NCBI RefSeq assembly: GCF_934309415.1
Contig: NZ_CAKRDI010000031.1
Location: forward strand, 1 to 36,208
Reading direction: 5' to 3'
Origin: an uncultured Mediterraneibacter sp.
Lineage (GTDB): Bacteria; Bacillota; Clostridia; Lachnospirales; Lachnospiraceae
Length of the DNA: 36,208 nucleotides
Shown: one piece after another, positions 33,419 to 36,208 of the stretch
Layout of the letters: every line of letters begins with the position of its first letter
How positions within the stretch are numbered: position 1 is the first letter of the stretch
Translations under genes and position numbers: made by a program
Notes under the pieces: model-generated
Database searches by the model: none
What the model saw: only the letters and a program-made list of their open reading frames with translations
What the model was told of the DNA's origin: nothing

Positions 33419-34744
33419 ATGGAGAATCAATATAATTATTATAATCCGGATGGAATGAATGGAAACGGACAGAGTGAAACCCCATTTCATGATGATAATG
33501 GTGGTCAGAAACATCGAGTACCGCATGGTAAGAAACCGCAAAAGAAAATTCCAAAAGCAGTGGCAGTTACAGGATTTGCACTTTTGTTTGGAGTTGTTTC
33601 CAGTGGTACATTTCTGGCGTCCAATGTTGTCGGAAGTAAAGTGCTTGGATTGACCGGTGCGACAAAGACCAATACTACGACAACCAAAGCTGTGAGCAGC
33701 AATGCTTCATTATCCAAATCTTCCAGTGTTGTAACTTCAGATGTTTCAAGTATTGTGGAAAATGTAATGCCATCAATCGTATCAATTACAAATATGAGTG
33801 TACAGCAGGTTCAGGATTTCTTTGGTGGTGTGTCACAGCAACAGAGCGAAAGCGCTGGAACAGGAATCATTATTTCCCAGAATGATTCAGAACTTTTGGT
33901 TGTTACAAATAATCATGTAGTAGCAGGAAGCGATACATTAACAGTTACTTTTGATGATGGAACAAGTGTTGAGGCGAATATCAAAGGAACAAACTCAGAG
34001 TATGATATTGCTGTTGTGGCTGTTCCGCTTGATTCTATTTCGGATGATACAATGAAAGCAATTTCGGTAGCAACACTCGGAGATTCCACACAGCTAAAGG
34101 TTGGAGAGCCTGCGATTGCAATCGGTAATGCACTTGGCTATGGACAGTCAGTAACAACTGGTGTGATCAGTGCTTTGGATCGTTCTGTTTCTGAAACAAA
34201 CGAACAGACTGGTGAGACAACAGAGAGTGATGCCAAACTGATTCAGACAGATGCAGCCATTAATCCTGGAAACAGTGGTGGAGCACTTGTAAATGCAAGT
34301 GGCGAAGTGATTGGAATCAACTCATCCAAGCTGGTTGGTGATTCTGTAGAAGGTGTTGGATATGCAATTCCAATCAGTGATGTGTCCGATCTGATCCAGG
34401 ATCTGATGAATCAGGCAACAAAGACAAAGGTTGCAGAGAAAGATCAGGGCGCAATTGGTATCAAAGGAATGAGTGTGCCGGCTGAATACTCCAAACAGCT
34501 GAATATGCCGGAAGGTGTCTATGTATCAGAAATCACAAAAGGTGGTGGAGCAGAGGCTGCCGGAATGACAAAAGGAAGTGTTATCACAGCAATTGACGGA
34601 ACAACCGTATCAAGCATGGATGATCTTCAGGAACAGCTTCAATATTATGCCAAAGGAGATAAGGTGTCACTGACAATTCAGATTCCACAGAGTAATGGAG
34701 AATATGAAGAGAAGACAGTGGAAGTAACTTTAGGTGCAAAATAA
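33419..34744 (+). CDS. HtrA/DegP-like membrane-anchored serine protease with PDZ domain
   Basis: A 441-residue protein of the usual length for Gram-positive HtrA. A polar N-terminal cytoplasmic part is followed by one membrane segment (AVAVTGFALLFGVVSSGTFLA, about 45-66, given in part) and a Ser/Thr-rich linker. The trypsin-like domain has the full triad: H166 (VTNNHVV), D196 (YDIAVV) and S286 (GNSGGALV), with substrate-side GIGNALG-like AIGNALGYG. The PDZ domain covers about 350-435 (VYVSEITKGGGAEAAGM). It degrades or refolds damaged surface proteins outside the membrane. AGAAGAGG precedes the ATG. Neighbours give no specific role. I see no clear promoter in the 110 bp after the upstream terminator. 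Confidence 0.92.
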   Translation: MENQYNYYNPDGMNGNGQSETPFHDDNGGQKHRVPHGKKPQKKIPKAVAVTGFALLFGVVSSGTFLASNVVGSKVLGLTGATKTNTTTTKAVSSNASLSKSSSVVTSDVSSIVENVMPSIVSITNMSVQQVQDFFGGVSQQQSESAGTGIIISQNDSELLVVTNNHVVAGSDTLTVTFDDGTSVEANIKGTNSEYDIAVVAVPLDSISDDTMKAISVATLGDSTQLKVGEPAIAIGNALGYGQSVTTGVISALDRSVSETNEQTGETTESDAKLIQTDAAINPGNSGGALVNASGEVIGINSSKLVGDSVEGVGYAIPISDVSDLIQDLMNQATKTKVAEKDQGAIGIKGMSVPAEYSKQLNMPEGVYVSEITKGGGAEAAGMTKGSVITAIDGTTVSSMDDLQEQLQYYAKGDKVSLTIQIPQSNGEYEEKTVEVTLGAK

Positions 34745-34774
34745 AAAACACTTTTAAGAGAATATATTATGCTT

Positions 34775-34798
34775 AGGGATTGTCACGTGGCAATCCCT
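34775..34798. terminator. GGGATTGTC/GGCAATCCC hairpin after htrA-like gene
   Basis: AGGGATTGTC (34775-34784) pairs with GGCAATCCCT (34789-34798) around ACGT, with one wobble. The U-tract is weak (GTTGTTGTT). The same nine-base stem appears again at 36082. Confidence 0.6.
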
Positions 34799-34807
34799 GT
34801 TGTTGTT

Positions 34808-34835
34808 CACAATTTTTCTTATCTTCCATACAATA
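34808..34835 (+). promoter_or_regulatory. Sporulation (sigma-K/sigma-E type) promoter of cotJABC
   Basis: CATACAATA (34827-34835) fits both the sigma-K -10 pattern CATAnnnTA and the sigma-E -10 CATACAAT. CACA at 34808-34811 is placed 16 bp upstream as expected for the short sigma-K -35 (AC). The sigma-E -35 pattern is not evident. Transcription would begin about 20 bases before the cotJA ATG. Confidence 0.6.
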
Positions 34836-34861
34836 ACAAAAAAGATATAAGGATTTATTTT

Positions 34862-35188
34862 ATGGCACCATATTGTTCTAATAGGAATACGAACTGTTAT
34901 TGTCAGAATGGAAATTATAGGCAACGAACAGGACAGGAAAATGAAAGACAGCTTCATTGCAATATTCCTGTCCCTCCACTTCCGGAGCAGAAGGCGAAAA
35001 AATCCTGTTGTGAGTGCGTTGGTGATTACAGCAAAACAGATGTTTTGCAAGAGTTTCCGGTCGCGATGGCTTATGTCCCATGGCAGCAGTGGAGAAAACT
35101 TCACGATCTCGGTTATGGGTTTCGGTGCGGGACTATTTTTCAAGAGCTTGAAAAACCATTTCGTGGAAAAGGAGGGTGCTGTAAATGA
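34862..35188 (+). CDS. cotJA: Spore coat-associated protein CotJA
   Basis: A 108-residue protein. ATG 34862 is chosen because AAGG lies about 9 bases upstream and the sporulation promoter lies just before it; the ATG at 34769 would start within the upstream hairpin and before that promoter. The C-terminal half is the recognisable CotJA domain: FPVAMAYVPWQQWRKL, then LGYGFRCGTIFQELEKPFRG. The N-terminal part is Cys/Asn/Gln-rich and variable. CotJA is an inner spore coat component made in the mother cell. Its stop overlaps the cotJB start (ATGA). Confidence 0.88.
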   Translation: MAPYCSNRNTNCYCQNGNYRQRTGQENERQLHCNIPVPPLPEQKAKKSCCECVGDYSKTDVLQEFPVAMAYVPWQQWRKLHDLGYGFRCGTIFQELEKPFRGKGGCCK

Positions 35189-35460
35189 GTTGCAATTGTC
35201 ATGAAATGAATCGCAGAGAACTTTTCGAATATATAAATCAGATAAGTTTTGCGGTGGATGATGTTAAATTATTCTTAGATACGCACCCTGAAAATCAGAA
35301 AGCACTTGAATATTTTCAAAAATACAAAGAGAAACGTATCGAAGCACTCAAGGAATATGCAGAGGTATATGGCCCCTTAACTGTAGATACAGTCAGCGAA
35401 AACAGTGACTGCTGGAATTGGATCAATGAACCATGGCCGTGGCAGGAAGGGGGATGCTGA
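35185..35460 (+). CDS. cotJB: Spore coat protein CotJB
   Basis: A 91-residue protein of CotJB length. The helical core NRRELFEYINQISFAVDDV, LDTHPENQKAL and the final WNWINEPWPWQEGGC tail are characteristic. It overlaps cotJA by 4 bases and precedes cotJC by 3 bases, so the three proteins are made together, with AAAGGAGG-like sequence (35167-35175) inside cotJA. It assembles with CotJC in the spore coat. Confidence 0.93.
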   Translation: MSCNCHEMNRRELFEYINQISFAVDDVKLFLDTHPENQKALEYFQKYKEKRIEALKEYAEVYGPLTVDTVSENSDCWNWINEPWPWQEGGC

Positions 35461-35463
35461 TTT

Positions 35464-36057
35464 ATGTGGAATTATGAAAAAAGACTTCAATATCCTGTGA
35501 AGATAACCCAGACGAATCCGAAACTGGCGAAAATTATTATTAGTCAGTTTGGTGGACCGGATGGAGAATTGGCTGCATCTATGCGTTATCTTTCACAGCG
35601 ATATACGATGCCGTATAAAGAGGTAACAGGAATACTGACAGATATTGGCACAGAAGAACTTGCCCATATGGAGATGATCTGTGCAATTGTCTATCAACTG
35701 ACAAAGAATTTGTCACCGGAAGAAATTGAACGTTCCGGTTTTGCACCGTATTATGTCGATCATACACTGGCATTATGGCCACAGGCAGCCAGCGGAGCTC
35801 CATGGACTGCAACGTATTTCCAATCGAAGGGAGATCCGATTACGGATCTTCATGAAGATCTTGCAGCAGAGCAAAAAGCGCGGACTACGTATGATAATAT
35901 CCTGCGGCTGATTAAAGACCCTGAAATCTGTGATCCGATCCGTTTCCTGAGAGAAAGAGAGATTGTGCATTATCAGAGATTCGGTGAAAGTTTAAGAATT
36001 GTACAGGAACATCTTGACAGTAAGAATTTCTATGCGATCAACCCAGAATTTGAATGA
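35464..36057 (+). CDS. cotJC: CotJC, manganese-catalase-like spore coat protein
   Basis: A 197-residue four-helix-bundle protein of the manganese catalase family, full length. ATLs at the N-terminus include WNYEKRLQYPV and LAASMRYLSQRY. Candidate metal ligands are in TEELAHMEM (Glu and His), in AEQKARTTYDN and in REREIVHYQRF. It probably helps protect the spore against peroxide or serves as a coat building block. It is the last gene of cotJABC; a hairpin at 36082 follows. Confidence 0.93.
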   Translation: MWNYEKRLQYPVKITQTNPKLAKIIISQFGGPDGELAASMRYLSQRYTMPYKEVTGILTDIGTEELAHMEMICAIVYQLTKNLSPEEIERSGFAPYYVDHTLALWPQAASGAPWTATYFQSKGDPITDLHEDLAAEQKARTTYDNILRLIKDPEICDPIRFLREREIVHYQRFGESLRIVQEHLDSKNFYAINPEFE

Positions 36058-36081
36058 AGATGCAGTGTTTATTTTTTGAAA

Positions 36082-36103
36082 GGGATTGTCAGACGGCAAT
36101 CCC
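36082..36103. terminator. GGGATTGTC/GGCAATCCC hairpin after cotJC
   Basis: GGGATTGTC (36082-36090) pairs with GGCAATCCC (36095-36103) around AGAC, one T-G wobble. It has the same stem as the hairpin at 34775 with a different loop. The following ...GATTTACGTTTTAT is only moderately U-rich. Confidence 0.65.
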
Positions 36104-36142
36104 CGATTTACGTTTTATGTATACACTGCTCAAAAATCCCCC

Positions 36143-36171
36143 TTTACTTTTTCCTATAAATCAGATATAAT
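36143..36171 (+). promoter_or_regulatory. Promoter for a gene beyond the right edge
   Basis: TTTACT (36143-36148) and a perfect TATAAT (36166-36171) are separated by 17 bp and directed out of the window. No coding start is visible in the remaining 37 bases. Confidence 0.65.
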
Positions 36172-36208
36172 ATACGCGTTGATGGGACACCATAACAATT
36201 AAATATAC

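Noticed and set aside
34769..34861. Upstream extension of cotJA
   Set aside because: The extension crosses the 34775 hairpin and the sporulation promoter, so it would not be in the mRNA.
34754..35143. Antisense open frame over cotJA
   Set aside because: No family signature or ribosome binding site; the sense frame is a clear CotJA.

Overview
The window looks like the chromosome of a low-GC, spore-forming Firmicute, most likely a Lachnospiraceae-type gut clostridium. The reasons are AT-rich DNA, strong AGGAGG-type ribosome binding sites with several TTG/GTG starts, sigma-A-like promoters, a cotJABC spore-coat operon, and choline-binding (CW_binding) repeats. All convincing genes lie on the + strand. 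No rRNA, tRNA or CRISPR array is visible.

Layout: (1) 1-168: two compact hairpins that may be the end of an IS200/IS605-type element. (2) 169-2160: a repeat-only choline/cell-wall-binding protein whose signal peptide is out of frame, so the 5' end looks damaged. (3) 2320-8023: a four-gene operon for envelope proteins, namely a GerMN-like lipoprotein, a choline-binding autolysin with amidase and glucosaminidase domains, a choline-binding protein with a transglutaminase-like domain, and an Ala/Glu-rich lipoprotein. (4) 8090-10550: an MBOAT O-acyltransferase with an SGNH-type partner, preceded by a terminator that overlaps a possible 8-codon leader ORF. (5) 10823-24058: a 12-gene operon for a surface glycopolymer: large SMK-type nucleotide-sugar 4,6-dehydratase, aminotransferase, PglC-like phosphoglycosyl transferase, GT2, TagB/TagF-like polyol-phosphate transferase, GT4, LicD, Wzy, a Wzz-like protein, a degenerate tyrosine-kinase-like protein, GT4 and the Wzx flippase. 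(6) 24390-27292: a second MBOAT and a DHHW/AlgX-like partner. (7) 27431-31603: a choline operon consisting of a winged-helix/cytidylyltransferase/choline-kinase fusion, a second cytidylyltransferase (LicC) with a stub of kinase domain, and a BCCT transporter. (8) 31764-34744: a cohesin-domain membrane protein with an Asp/Tyr-rich cytoplasmic tail, and an HtrA-like protease. (9) 34862-36057: cotJABC behind a sporulation-type promoter. A promoter near 36143-36171 points to a gene beyond the right edge.

How the parts fit (inference): choline is imported by the BCCT carrier, phosphorylated and activated to CDP-choline by the LicA/LicC-type enzymes, and transferred by LicD to a glycopolymer. That polymer probably starts with a 4-amino-4,6-dideoxy N-acetylhexosamine, contains polyol phosphate, and is exported and polymerised by Wzx/Wzy. 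The neighbouring choline-binding autolysin and transglutaminase-like protein would dock on the phosphocholine. The two MBOAT pairs may add acyl groups. The gene set closely parallels the Wzx/Wzy-assembled phosphocholine teichoic acid of Streptococcus pneumoniae, but with a different transporter, fused enzymes and a different gene order. This is the most interesting system in the window.
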